Below, piece by piece: positions 1 through 8,547 of a stretch of 64,000 bases of DNA. The stretch spans positions 62,001 to 126,000 of the forward strand of contig NZ_JAIZZK010000002.1 of NCBI RefSeq assembly GCF_020443705.1. The letters are read 5' to 3'. Both the position numbers and the translations under genes were made by a program. Positions within the stretch are counted from its first letter, which is position 1. Each line of letters starts with the position of its first letter. The notes beneath the pieces were generated by a model. It did not search any database. It saw only the letters and a list, made by a program, of their open reading frames with translations, and was not told the origin of the DNA. The stretch comes from Clostridium algoriphilum (lineage in GTDB: Bacteria; Bacillota; Clostridia; Clostridiales; Clostridiaceae).

Positions 1-135
1 ATACATCAATAAATTTATAAATAAATAACCATTAACAAGACTACCTTAATTGGTAGTTTTTTTTATTATAATAAGATAGTAAAAGATACGCCTGTTCAAA
101 TAGGAATGCCTAAGCTTGGAGTGGAAACACAAGTA
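1..135 (+). repeat. Degenerate repeat with terminator, copy 1
   Basis: This stretch matches 35,055-35,185: both have an AT-rich lead-in, the hairpin ACTACC/GGTAGT with a T-run (here 40-45 and 52-57, T-run to 64), then a shared tail around 110-135 (AATGCCTaAgCTTGGaGTGG here). The hairpin is a plausible intrinsic terminator for something ending left of the window. The repeat as a whole looks like a fragment of mobile-element DNA. No open frame is convincing. Confidence 0.6.
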
Positions 136-1329
136 AGTGAACATATATTATTTCAGTAATAGTTGATTATTTAGATGCTACATATTTTACTATCTTATGG
201 TTATTTGGATAATACAATAATAGTGAGTCTATTTATTTATAAGTATAATATGTATAATCCCAAAACCTAAGGAATTATAGGCTGTAGGAGCCATTCTAAG
301 CGATTAGAACATCTAAAACACACTATTACATTACCTTAAATCAGATATTCGTATTGGTGGCAAGGGGAGAGTTGTTTTCTTTAGTTGTAGTTGTAGATTG
401 AATTGGAGTGGTCTTTAATTTATGCTATAGAAGCAATTAGGATTATATTTTATTGCAGTTTTCAAGCACCACAGATTTATGGAGGTTGGGTGTATGTTGA
501 ACATACACGTAGTACTCGATACAATTTCTTATACTAAAACTTACAGGGTAGGACATTTTTGGGACACGCTTACAGAGGGGTGGGTAAAACACCATGTCAT
601 TGAAGAAGAAAAGGTGAACGGAGCAATACTCCTAGCAGGTCAAAATCGGTGCTCTAACTAATAGTTATACTGCCACTACAAGCATTGTTTGTGTTAGGTA
701 GCAAATCACGACGTAGGGGTCAAACTAAACAATGCTTATGATGACGTTATCTCCTCGTTCAAAGTGTGTAGCGATATACGACAACATTTAGTTTTAGTTG
801 GAAAAGACTAATAGCTTTGACGGTGTAACGATTCGTGAGGTCAAAAAAGAAGTGGAGTGTTTCATTTACAGTTAATAGTTAATGACTTTCGCAAGGGCAT
901 TACCTATTAGTCTTTTTTTGTACTTATTTTTTTATCTTTTACCTTTCTCGTAGTTTCCCAATTTCTCGTCATTCAGTCATATTCTCTCGTTCACAGTTAT
1001 ATCCTGTCTGAATCAAATCTGTATTTTATTTAACATATTTTAGAGCGTTTTGACGTACGTATGTACACAAAAATATTATATTATAGTTATTGACTTGCAG
1101 GTTTCAAGAATACAGTTATTGATTTATCAGCTTGGAGAACTAATGAGTGGGAAGTAATTATTTTACTATCTTATAATGTTCATATAACCTCAAAAGTAGA
1201 GCGTCAAAAGCTTATATGACGTTCTAAAAGCCTATTATATTGATTATGGCATCTTAAAGGATGAAATTATATATTAGTTTTTGTCGTTATAGATTGTATT
1301 AGAGGTGATGGTGTATTTTACTATCTTAT
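71..1329. repeat. Four dispersed copies of a 14-mer TTTTACTATCTTAT
   Basis: The 14-mer TTTTACTATCTTAT occurs at 185-198, 1161-1174 and 1316-1329 on the plus strand and at 71-84 on the minus strand. Two copies lie left and two right of the hairpin-dense block at 280-920. Four exact copies within 1.3 kb exceed chance even in AT-rich DNA. They could be binding sites or remnants of element ends; the sequence does not say which. Confidence 0.6.
280..920 (+). ncRNA. Candidate large structured RNA ending in a terminator
   Basis: The block is richer in G+C and in hairpins than its surroundings and has no convincing gene. Visible pairings: 280-283/289-292; TTCTAA-GCGA-TTAGAA at 294-309 (a GNRA-type tetraloop); GTGTATG/CATACAC at 490-508; GACAT 552-556/ATGTC 594-598 enclosing GGTG/CACC; GAGC 621-624/GCTC 651-654; an 11-bp pairing of AAGCATTGTTT (680-690) with AAACAATGCTT near 726-736. 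The 3' end is a perfect 13-bp stem, AAAAGACTAATAG 802-814 with CTATTAGTCTTTT 904-916, running into a T-run and enclosing two more hairpins (816-821/840-845 and 881-900). The size and multi-branch form recall the large ornate RNAs of Firmicutes and phages, but I cannot assign it to a known class. No alignment or covariance support is available here. Confidence 0.4.
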
Positions 1330-1479
1330 AATATGTAATAATTTGACATATAATGCGAATAGGTATATGATACTAATAGTAACTTACTTGTTTAGACTGA
1401 ATGGGTTAAGGCTTTAAAATAATTTTTATTAAGTAGCGTTAAAAAATCTATTAATATAATGAAAGGAGAAGTACTGTAA
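921..1479. other. Intergenic, no gene seen
   Basis: AT-rich sequence holding two copies of the 14-mer repeat (1161 and 1316). I see no start codon with a ribosome site until 1462, where AAAGGAG precedes the next gene. Confidence 0.6.
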
Positions 1480-2148
1480 ATGAAGTTGGTTAAAATTGGT
1501 AAGTTGGCAGTTAAAAACTATTCTACTACAATTTCTAATAAGGAAATATATGAATGCATTAAGATTCTCCCTGTAGAATATAAGAAGGTCAACTCTCGTG
1601 TATTCATTCATGAAAATAGAAAATCCTACCTCTGCTTCTGCATAAGGCATCTTAGATTTATTGATTTTTACATTGGCATTGAAGATGGAGTAATTGAAAA
1701 GTTTAAACGAGTGTTTAAATTAGCAGTTTATAAAAAATACAAAAATGAGATTCATTTGTTCGAATATAAAATAAATACATTTCTTCTTTTGGTTAAAAAG
1801 GAAATTAAAAAAACAGAAGAAGGGAAATATGTAACTCAAGATGTATGGGAAAAATATAGATATGTTTGGGTTAAATACATAATAATGTATAATTTAATTC
1901 ACGAAATGAATCATGATATTCAAAATAGGAGAAAAGAACTTAATTTCAAATTATATGATTTAGTCTTTTCGAAGTGGGAGAATAGTAACCATGAGATAGA
2001 TTCAGCGAAAAGAAGCGAGAGAATCTATGAAAAGTATGGAGATAAATTTAATAAAATTTTGAAAACAGAAGGTATAGAAGTTTACCATAAATTTGAGAAT
2101 GGATTAGATATTGGATATAAGTATAATATTGATATAGATAGTGACTAG
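1480..2148 (+). CDS. Hypothetical protein with HExxH metallopeptidase-like motif
   Basis: A 222-residue protein whose family I do not recognise. Residues 141-145 read HEMNH, the HExxH zinc-peptidase signature, inside a hydrophobic helix. A second acidic cluster, HEIDSAKRSE at 171-180, lies about 27 residues downstream, where gluzincin-type enzymes carry their third metal ligand. The N-terminal half (about 30-100) is basic and aromatic-rich. There is no signal peptide or membrane segment, so it would act in the cytoplasm. The ATG at 1480 has AAAGGAG about 11 bases upstream. It stands alone, followed by an HNH nuclease gene, which suggests phage or plasmid cargo. A zinc-dependent protease role is inferred from the motif only. 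Confidence 0.6.
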   Translation: MKLVKIGKLAVKNYSTTISNKEIYECIKILPVEYKKVNSRVFIHENRKSYLCFCIRHLRFIDFYIGIEDGVIEKFKRVFKLAVYKKYKNEIHLFEYKINTFLLLVKKEIKKTEEGKYVTQDVWEKYRYVWVKYIIMYNLIHEMNHDIQNRRKELNFKLYDLVFSKWENSNHEIDSAKRSERIYEKYGDKFNKILKTEGIEVYHKFENGLDIGYKYNIDIDSD

Positions 2149-2295
2149 GAAACGGAGAATTAACAAAAGGATGTCTGAAACATAATTCTTGACATCGTCA
2201 GAAAAGTAAAGTAATAGTAAACAAAATCTGAGATTTATGCAAAAATACTTTCTCATAATAAATTTTAAAAATATAACAATGAAAAAGGTGATAAT

Positions 2296-2790
2296 TTGAA
2301 ATTAAAATTGAAGAAATATAATATTCAAGACATGATTTATACTATAAGCAACTATGGAGAAGTATTTGGTAAAAGTGGATTATTAAAAACTAGACCAGAT
2401 AAAGATGGGTATTTAGTTGTTACACTAGGAAGAAAAGGAAAGAGACAAACAAAGAAAATACATAGACTTGTGGCTGAACTATTCTTACTTAATGAGCATA
2501 ATTTGTTAGAAGTAAATCATAAAGATTTTAACAGAGCGAATCCTAGATTTGATAATCTAGAATGGTCTACTCATAAAGATAATGTTTTGCATTCGAGTTT
2601 GCAAGGCAGATATTCAGCTAGTAGCATAGGGTCAAAAAATAGCAATGCAAGACTTACAGAAAAAGAAGTATTAAAAATAAGAGCGTTACATGATAATGGG
2701 GATACTGTATATAAAATTGCAAAATTGTATGTTAGAGGGTGGCAAACCATTAACCATGTTGTCAAAAGAACAACATGGAAACATGTTTAA
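2296..2790 (+). CDS. HNH homing-type endonuclease with NUMOD4-like N-terminus
   Basis: A 164-residue protein typical of phage and intron-associated free-standing HNH nucleases. Residues 14-45 (YTISNYGEVFGKSG..DKDGYLVV) match the NUMOD4 pattern, 56-99 carry the HNH core (H56, NH at 74-75, DNLEW at 86-90, N96, H99), and 115-160 form a helix-turn-helix-like DNA-binding tail (ARLTEKEVLKIR..). It likely nicks or cuts a specific DNA site. The start is TTG at 2296, supported by AAGGTGAT just upstream; no ATG start fits. A terminator follows at 2829. Such genes move between phages and plasmids, consistent with the surroundings. Confidence 0.85.
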   Translation: MKLKLKKYNIQDMIYTISNYGEVFGKSGLLKTRPDKDGYLVVTLGRKGKRQTKKIHRLVAELFLLNEHNLLEVNHKDFNRANPRFDNLEWSTHKDNVLHSSLQGRYSASSIGSKNSNARLTEKEVLKIRALHDNGDTVYKIAKLYVRGWQTINHVVKRTTWKHV

Positions 2791-2828
2791 TGGTGGCACT
2801 TTATTGTTTGGTAATTAGCTAACAAAGA

Positions 2829-2860
2829 GTCAACAGGGATTAATATCTGTTGGCTTTTAT
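2829..2860 (+). terminator. Intrinsic terminator after the HNH gene
   Basis: GTCAACAG (2829-2836) pairs with CTGTTGGC (2847-2854, one G-T pair) and is followed by TTTT. It lies 38 bases past the HNH stop codon. Confidence 0.75.
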
Positions 2861-2941
2861 AATTGTTGAAGGAAAGAAAAAATAAAATGCAACGGAAAGG
2901 TGTAAAGGCTAAATTGATTTTATAATTTACTGTAAAAGTAG

Positions 2942-2970
2942 TTGACAATGCTAAAATATCATGATAATAT
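2942..2970 (+). promoter_or_regulatory. Near-consensus sigma-A promoter for the XRE regulator gene
   Basis: TTGACA (2942-2947) and TAATAT (2965-2970) are separated by exactly 17 bases. Transcription would start near 2977, so the in-frame ATG at 2961 would lie upstream of the transcript. This fixes the start of the next gene at 3024. Confidence 0.85.
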
Positions 2971-3023
2971 GTACTAGTAAGTATTTATTAGTAAATATTC
3001 TGAATTTGGAGGAAACAATAATT

Positions 3024-3626
3024 ATGATAGGATTAGAATTCATACTTAACCTTTATGGTATGCAACAACAAGAACTTGCTGTTAAATTAAAAATAAAGAA
3101 ACAAAATATTAACCTTTGGTTTAAAGGAAGACAGGATGTATCCAAAAAACATTTACATACACTTTCTGAAATGTTCAACATTCCACAAGAATACTTTCAG
3201 AAAGAACTTGGTGAAATTGATAAATTAGAAATCCAAAAGATGAAATTAGAAACAAGTGTTGAATCAGATATTGGTGTTGGATATGCAATTGAACGTTATG
3301 ACTATGAAATTAAAGAAAGAAAACTATTCGTACAAATTGGGAACACCCTTACGACGTGTTTTAATGATGAAAAGTCAGATGGAGGACTTTATGATGCATC
3401 CGAGTTGCTAGATTTATATAAAATGTTTACAGACATAGTGGCAGATAAAGAAATCAATAAAAGTATATTAGAAGGACTGCTTTTAGCAACCGTGAATAAA
3501 TATCAAGGAAATTCCACAGAGAAGGATAAATTTGTACTTAAGGTGGCAGATGAAATTAAAGAATATAATAAAAAGTTACTTGATGAAAAGATTCTTATGG
3601 ATATGGATGATGGTTCAGACGAATAA
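3024..3626 (+). CDS. XRE-family HTH transcriptional regulator
   Basis: A 200-residue protein with a Cro/CI-type helix-turn-helix in residues 1-60 (LNLYGMQQQELAVKLKIKKQNINLWFKGRQDVSKKHL, quoted in part: QQELAVKLKIKKQNINLWF). The remaining 140 residues are an acidic helical region I do not recognise, perhaps for oligomerisation or sensing. The start at ATG 3024 is preceded by GGAGG at 3008-3012 and lies downstream of a strong promoter. Strong expression from a consensus promoter fits a resident repressor of a mobile element. Target genes are not evident; the possible replication gene at 4,958 lies downstream on the same strand. Confidence 0.8.
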   Translation: MIGLEFILNLYGMQQQELAVKLKIKKQNINLWFKGRQDVSKKHLHTLSEMFNIPQEYFQKELGEIDKLEIQKMKLETSVESDIGVGYAIERYDYEIKERKLFVQIGNTLTTCFNDEKSDGGLYDASELLDLYKMFTDIVADKEINKSILEGLLLATVNKYQGNSTEKDKFVLKVADEIKEYNKKLLDEKILMDMDDGSDE

Positions 3627-4177
3627 CAAATTAAATTCAAGCTATAAATATAGATAGGCACCAGTACGGCAAGTAAAACATATAACACATAAATTATAAA
3701 ATAGTAAAATATCAAATAAATATAGAAAATAACGCAGGGAGGAATTTAGAGTGAAACCAAAAGAATTATATTATTCGGACACATAGAAAATTCAAATATT
3801 AAAATGCTTAGTCTAATTTAACTATAAAATATAAATTGAGAAAGGGGAATTAAAGAAGGGATTGCTACCACCACATATATACGTGGAATATTTAATCTTG
3901 GTTAGCAAACCAAAATAATTATAGAAAGTTGGGTAACAACTATGAAATCACTTAAAATCATAAAAATGTCAACAACTAAATATCGGGATTTAGCCCTAGT
4001 TACCATGTGAGATACTATGTTTTGTTCATAGCATTGCTTTGCTATACCCTTAAATAATCAAGGCATAAGCAGTAAGCAATGAACTATATTGATATAGGTC
4101 AGATTACGCAAATAATTAGGGTGAATTGTGGACGGCAAAAATAAAATAAACAATATTATATGGAGGAGGAAATTATA
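3627..4177. other. Intergenic, only tiny open frames
   Basis: No gene longer than about 22 codons. A ribosome site at about 3738 (GGGAGG) leads only to an 11-codon frame. Some short inverted repeats (for example CATAGCA/TGCTATA near 4029-4051) are present without a terminator T-run. Confidence 0.5.
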
Positions 4178-4696
4178 ATGAATCACTTTATGCAAACTCA
4201 ACAATTATCAAGTATGTCTTCAGATATAGCTAGAGAATTACAATCAATACTAGCCTGCAGTGTAGTAACGTCAATTTTCCCTATCACCAACACTATGGAA
4301 TTTTATATATTTATTTCTTCAAATGGATTACTAAGTGAAAATGAATATAGAATAGTAATTGTGAATTTGATTGAACACATTACTGATTTAGATATTTATG
4401 TAAACTACTTAATGGCGTGCTTGAATGCCCAAATATTTGTTCAAGGAAATATTAACTTAATGAGCAAAGTTGTATATAACACTAGCATTGAGATTGGTTA
4501 CGAAAGCTTACCTACTAAATTTTCAACTGCAGAGGATATGACATACCAAGAAAGCAAATACCTATTTTATATCAATGAGGATATAAGCATGAAAGCTTCA
4601 TTGGAGGATGAAATTTTTATAATCCAAGATAGGGGGTATGGGACTACCATAATAGATTTGAACAGGAACCATTATTCTATAAAAGAAGTAGCATAG
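4178..4696 (+). CDS. Hypothetical protein
   Basis: A 172-residue acidic protein of unknown family. It has a Met/Gln/Ser-rich start (MNHFMQTQQLSSMSSDIAR), mixed helices and strands, and no membrane segment or recognisable motif. The ATG at 4178 is chosen over the one at 4160 because the strong site GGAGGAGG at 4162-4169 lies between them. The neighbours are a repressor upstream and a possible replication protein downstream, which places it in the same mobile-element module. Confidence 0.65.
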   Translation: MNHFMQTQQLSSMSSDIARELQSILACSVVTSIFPITNTMEFYIFISSNGLLSENEYRIVIVNLIEHITDLDIYVNYLMACLNAQIFVQGNINLMSKVVYNTSIEIGYESLPTKFSTAEDMTYQESKYLFYINEDISMKASLEDEIFIIQDRGYGTTIIDLNRNHYSIKEVA

Positions 4697-4865
4697 GACA
4701 TCACTGATTAAAGTATTATACGAAATTACATATTAGATTTAAAAGCAAACTAACAACATACATAAATTAGATTATAACGCTGTAATATTTTTAAAGTACT
4801 CAATAATTATAAAATAGTAAAGTAGGAGGAGAATTATGTATCAAACAAAATAAAATGAATAAATT

Positions 4866-4970
4866 ATGAAATTCACAACAACAATTGATGTGCCTGCTTT
4901 AGAGTGGGCAATAGAGAATTTGACTAATAATAAGAAGAAAGGGATGAATGTGAAACAATGGATAAAATAA
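4866..4970 (+). CDS. Possible 34-residue leader peptide overlapping the next gene
   Basis: An ATG at 4866 opens a 34-codon frame (MKFTTTIDVPALEWAIENL..) that overlaps the start of the 4,958 gene by 13 bases. A strong GGAGGAG at about 4826 is followed by a different five-codon frame (ATG 4836), so ribosomes may load here and pass on by coupling. Alternatively it is a decayed small gene. The peptide matches nothing I know. Confidence 0.25.
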   Translation: MKFTTTIDVPALEWAIENLTNNKKKGMNVKQWIK

Positions 4971-6055
4971 ATCTAAGTATAAGGATGCTTAGAGGCGAGA
5001 AAACAAGTGATGAATTAGCAGTAGCATTATTTGTTTATATAAAATGCATGAGGATAGAGAAAATTTCATTGAATTTGTTAATGAAATTGTTTGGGTACAA
5101 GTTAAGAACAGAAACAGCATTGAAATTTAGAACGTCATTGTCAGTGCTGATAAGTGAGGGGGTTATAGTTGTGAGTGAGGATATTGAAAAGGTAAAACGA
5201 AATAGTAACTTTAGTATAAAAGTAGACGATGCAGAAGATGAGCATTTAGAAGCCAACGAGGATATTTTTAATTTAGTCTACAATAAATTAGATGATAAAT
5301 CACTAATATGGTTATATATGTTTCTGTTATCATTCAAACATAAGTGCGAAATATATGGTGCTGTTACACTTAATATGATAATGCTTGGATTTAATATTAA
5401 AGATGAAAGAACGGTAAGGAAGTATTTAAAAAAGTTAACTGATTGTGGGATAATAAATAAAAGCATATCAAAAGTTGGAACCTATAGTTTGTATTATTAT
5501 TTATTGGAAGAGTTTAATGAAACAGAAATTTCAGATGTAGAAAATAATAAGATATTTGGAACATTAAAACGTGATTTAAGTGGATATGGATTAAATTTGT
5601 TTGGAATGAAGGGAAGTTTCTTGCCAAGATTTTCAATGCCTAAGAGAATATTGAGTTTAATTATTCAAGGGGCTATTGATTTAGATAAGCTTAAGTTGAG
5701 CATGGATTACCATAAAAGACACGTCGGTTACTTAATGAAAAACCATGTGCCAGTAGGAATAATTTTAAACAGCTTAGTTAAAATTTCCTATGAAAATTAT
5801 TATGCTGTAGACTTTAAGATAAAAATTTATAGCTATGAATACAAAATTGAAGATAAACAGGCACTTGTGTATTATTATGTTGACCTTGATGGCAATGTTC
5901 AAGGAGAAATAAATAAAATAGAAAGGGACAAAAAAATGGTTGAGATTTCGAAGATAAAAGAAGAAGAAAGAGCTAGGGGCATTGATGAGTGGAAACAGAA
6001 GAAAGAAAAAGAGGAACAACTTGAATGGGAGGAAAATGTGGCATTATTCGGTTAA
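4958..6055 (+). CDS. Putative replication initiator-like winged-helix protein
   Basis: A 365-residue, strongly helical protein. Residues about 75-195 look like tandem winged-helix domains (LDDKSLIWLYMFLLSF.., then DERTVRKYLKKLTDCGIINK, a typical wHTH recognition helix and wing). The C-terminal 50 residues are a highly charged Lys/Glu coiled coil (about 315-360). This layout resembles DnaD-like or plasmid Rep-like initiators, but no decisive motif is present, so replication is an inference. The ribosome site is weak (AAAGGGATG), suggesting coupling to the preceding 34-codon frame. A perfect 17-bp hairpin follows directly, and a G+C-rich hairpin lies 200 bases further on, as might be expected around an origin. 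Confidence 0.5.
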   Translation: MDKINLSIRMLRGEKTSDELAVALFVYIKCMRIEKISLNLLMKLFGYKLRTETALKFRTSLSVLISEGVIVVSEDIEKVKRNSNFSIKVDDAEDEHLEANEDIFNLVYNKLDDKSLIWLYMFLLSFKHKCEIYGAVTLNMIMLGFNIKDERTVRKYLKKLTDCGIINKSISKVGTYSLYYYLLEEFNETEISDVENNKIFGTLKRDLSGYGLNLFGMKGSFLPRFSMPKRILSLIIQGAIDLDKLKLSMDYHKRHVGYLMKNHVPVGIILNSLVKISYENYYAVDFKIKIYSYEYKIEDKQALVYYYVDLDGNVQGEINKIERDKKMVEISKIKEEERARGIDEWKQKKEKEEQLEWEENVALFG

Positions 6056-6068
6056 AATATACAAAAAA

Positions 6069-6120
6069 TGTAGGGTACTATATTAGAGCACATTTTATTA
6101 CCTTAATATAGTACCCTACA
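6069..6120 (+). terminator. Perfect 17-bp hairpin after the putative rep gene
   Basis: TGTAGGGTACTATATTA (6069-6085) pairs perfectly with 6104-6120 around an 18-base loop. There is no T-run after it, so it may be a factor-dependent terminator, an mRNA-stabilising stem or a DNA cruciform element rather than a classic intrinsic terminator. Confidence 0.55.
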
Positions 6121-6783
6121 TAAAATGTATATTTAAAGATTATCAACTAAGTGAATCCAATAATACAATCTAAGAGAGATGGTTAAGAAAATACATAGAA
6201 AATAAGTAGTTATGTTATTATCGCTTTAATATGTTTATCACATTTCTTCTAGGATTAGAGGACTCCGTCCACACTCGCTCTGCGAGTGGCTTGAGCAAAA
6301 ATAAAATTAATCGTTCTATGAATTATCCTTTTTTAAAGGACTAATTATTTATGGTGTCTTAAAGGTTGGATATCTGTTGATGAAGATAATAAATACCTTA
6401 AGATGGTTTTAAGGATTCTCTGGTGGATTTAGAGGGAGAGCAATTTAATGCATTTGTACGAGATAAAAACTTATTAAGGTGGCAATAACATAAGCTTTCT
6501 ACTTTGTGAATTTTTATGTAATTACACAGTGACAATATCGTTTGTAAGACACTTAGTAATTAATTAGGTGCAAGTGTATGGGTGAAAATAGTATGTTTAG
6601 GAAGGATAAATTAACGAGTGGAAATGGATGTATTCAGTTATACGAGGAGAGTAGTAATTGAAATATAAAGAGAATGTTCGACAATAAATATGTTGAAACT
6701 CTATGAAATTATACAGGCTAGAGCATATGAAAATATAATTTACAATAATTGCTACATGAGATATTTAGAGGAGGAAGTTAATA
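6121..6783. other. Intergenic with G+C-rich hairpin and a broken gene remnant
   Basis: CACTCGC-TCT-GCGAGTG (6272-6288) is a tight hairpin in a local G+C-rich patch (6258-6295). At about 6365-6490 two overlapping frames read GWISVDEDNKYLKMVL and, after a one-base shift, KDSLVDLEGEQFNAFVRD.., which looks like a frameshifted remnant of a small protein. A 27-codon frame at 6578-6661 has only a weak ribosome site. Confidence 0.45.
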
Positions 6784-7029
6784 ATGGCAAGAGAGAAAAA
6801 AGGATTAGCAAAATTGGGGGACATTAAAATTATTCATGGCAAGACATATGAATTTCAAGAGGTGATTGAGGATTTATTTGTTAATCATGTATGGGAATGT
6901 ATTGATTTAGAACTGGAATATTTATTTGGAGATGGAGATAAACCAAAGTCTATGGATGACGACGAACAGAAGGAGCGTTATAGTGACTTTGATGCATATG
7001 ATTATTTAAATAGGTATAGTATGGAGTAA
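6784..7029 (+). CDS. Small acidic hypothetical protein
   Basis: An 81-residue acidic protein (MAREKKGLAKLGDIKIIHGK..), of unknown family, with an Asp/Glu-rich C-terminal half (MDDDEQKERYSDFDAYDYL). The ATG is preceded by GAGGAGGAAG at the right distance. Small acidic proteins of this kind are common in phage early regions; some mimic DNA or inhibit nucleases, but nothing in this sequence proves that. Confidence 0.6.
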   Translation: MAREKKGLAKLGDIKIIHGKTYEFQEVIEDLFVNHVWECIDLELEYLFGDGDKPKSMDDDEQKERYSDFDAYDYLNRYSME

Positions 7030-7121
7030 TGTATGATTATTATTAGTTTTAGAAATTGAAGTACATAAAACAAAAAAATGAAATGACAATAAAAATAATT
7101 TATAGTAAGGTGGTGATATCC

Positions 7122-7487
7122 ATGCCATGCAGATTTCCCGAAAGTACAATTAGAAAATATGAATCACTTGGATATTCACTCGAAGAAGCTACATTGGAAG
7201 AGATGTCATTTATTTATGAATTAAATATTGCAATGACATTGAGACATTTAAAATTTTTACATAAGAAAAAGTGGATTGTGCTAGACAGATACCTAATAAA
7301 AAATAGACCCTTGGAGATGTTTAGTTATTTATTTGCCGACGAAGAAGCATACCAGAACTATTTAGAGTGGAAAGAGTCCAAGGCTAAATTGCTTGAAGAA
7401 AGAAGGGTGAGGAGAAAAAGGCGTGTTTATAGAAAGCGTATGGAAAATAAAAAGTTGAAAGATAGTTTGAAGAAATTGGATATATGA
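7122..7487 (+). CDS. Basic hypothetical protein
   Basis: A 121-residue protein of unknown family. The N-terminal part is mixed (MPCRFPESTIRKYESLGYSL), the C-terminal 40 residues are very rich in Lys and Arg (RRVRRKRRVYRKRMENKKLK), suggesting nucleic-acid or ribosome binding. The start at ATG 7122 follows AAGGTGGTGAT; the upstream TTG at 7056 has no ribosome site. It lies 92 bases after the acidic 81-residue protein, so an acidic/basic pair is possible. Confidence 0.6.
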   Translation: MPCRFPESTIRKYESLGYSLEEATLEEMSFIYELNIAMTLRHLKFLHKKKWIVLDRYLIKNRPLEMFSYLFADEEAYQNYLEWKESKAKLLEERRVRRKRRVYRKRMENKKLKDSLKKLDI

Positions 7488-7884
7488 TAGATGGATATAG
7501 ACATTCTCTTGTATTAATAGGATTCCGATAAATGTTGAAAATTAATCCATGAAACTAAGGCTATCATTAGTGGGACTCGAAACGTCCCAGAAAGGATGCT
7601 GGATTTTGAATTATAGGAGGGAGGGTGTGGTAAAAATTCGCCTCATACATTAGGATTATCCAATCTAATGTATATTAAGCTGTTGTAAAAAATGAGATAA
7701 CCCATCTATAAGTTTTTGAGGAATTACAATTTATTGAAGGATACTAAAAACATAGTTATCATATGTCCATGGATTTGGTAGGTGATAGATTATTTTTATG
7801 GAAAGTAATGTTCATTGAATTATCTTAGAGCATATGGTATTATCTATTTTGAAATTATTAGAATTATAAGGGGGACATTTTAGA
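7488..7884. other. Intergenic with short perfect hairpins
   Basis: TGGGAC-TCGAAAC-GTCCCA (7572-7590) and ATACATTAG/CTAATGTAT (about 7646-7674) are perfect stems, but neither has a T-run. No gene is visible. The stretch ends with the ribosome site AAGGGGGAC of the lipoprotein gene. Confidence 0.45.
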
Positions 7885-8346
7885 ATGAAGAAGAATAGTA
7901 AATTTTTAGTAGCAACTATGGTAATTGGGGTAATACTAAGTGGGTGTAGTTCTAAGCCAGTAACTAAAGTTGTAGATACTGCGAAACCAGTTGCCACACA
8001 AAAGTCTTCATCAAAGCCAACACAAGCAGATTTAGATGCAAAATTAAAAGCAGTGGCAGTTAAAGCAGACTTTGTAAAACTAAATGGTCATGAGTCTGAA
8101 AACAAGGACTTAAAAGTAAAAGTAACAGGCAAAGTATCAGTTGTAGATAATACTAAAAAAATAGAATTATTTGATTGCTTTCAACTAACTACAAAAGAAG
8201 GTGATGGATATGGAAGGTATACTATAATTAATGTGTTAAGTACTCCAGTAGCAGAAGGGGATACAGTAACGGCATATGGAACTGTAAATGAAGAAAAAAG
8301 TGGATATGGTGGCACAGGTATAACGTCCACAGTTGTAGAGAAATAA
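7885..8346 (+). CDS. Lipoprotein with an OB-fold-like domain
   Basis: A 153-residue secreted lipoprotein. Residues 1-21 are a signal peptide with lipobox LSGC (Cys21), so the protein is anchored to the outer face of the membrane. A low-complexity linker follows (Pro/Ser/Thr/Lys, 22-47). Residues 50-153 are strand-rich (VKVTGKVSVVDNTKKIELF..GDTVTAYGTVNE), in the style of small OB-fold domains of Gram-positive lipoproteins. The function is unknown. The ribosome site AAGGGGGAC precedes the ATG. A shortened, N-terminally deleted copy of the same gene lies at 13,979-14,098, so the family has been duplicated here. Confidence 0.75.
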   Translation: MKKNSKFLVATMVIGVILSGCSSKPVTKVVDTAKPVATQKSSSKPTQADLDAKLKAVAVKADFVKLNGHESENKDLKVKVTGKVSVVDNTKKIELFDCFQLTTKEGDGYGRYTIINVLSTPVAEGDTVTAYGTVNEEKSGYGGTGITSTVVEK

Positions 8347-8379
8347 ATAAAATAACATTAATGCGAGAACAAAAGTTGC

Positions 8380-8547
8380 TAGGATAGGTATGACAACGCA
8401 GGAATGTATTGATTCTACTTGGGGACGTACAGAAAGTATTAATCGAACTACGACTGCAGACGGGTAAGTGAACAATGGGTTTATGGTGATACGGCAATGA
8501 GTTTTTTATATTTTGATGATGTAATACTAACATACATACAGAATTAA
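8380..8547 (+). pseudogene. Decayed C-terminal domain of a 23,353-type protein, copy 1
   Basis: Translation gives GMTTQECIDSTWGRTESINR, a one-base deletion near 8461, then SEQWVYGDTAMSFLYFDD and IQN-stop. This is the C-terminal domain of the intact protein at 23,353-24,144 (GMTKQECLDSSWGNPEDINK..SEQWVYS..YLYFEDG..IQD). The start and the N-terminal TPR-like part are missing. Other copies lie at 30,681, 31,555 and 35,767, each with different lesions. Confidence 0.8.

Noticed and set aside
479-661. 60-codon open frame in the hairpin-rich block
   Set aside because: It begins GGAGGTTGGGTG with no ribosome site at the right place, its composition is unlike protein, and it runs through several RNA-type stems.
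6578-6661. 27-codon frame with AGGTG upstream
   Set aside because: Weak ribosome site, very short, no recognisable content; listed only in the gene-free stretch.
8228-8533. Minus-strand open frames opposite the lipoprotein gene and the decayed domain
   Set aside because: They are shadows of coding or once-coding plus-strand DNA and have Leu/His/Ser-rich composition typical of antisense frames.
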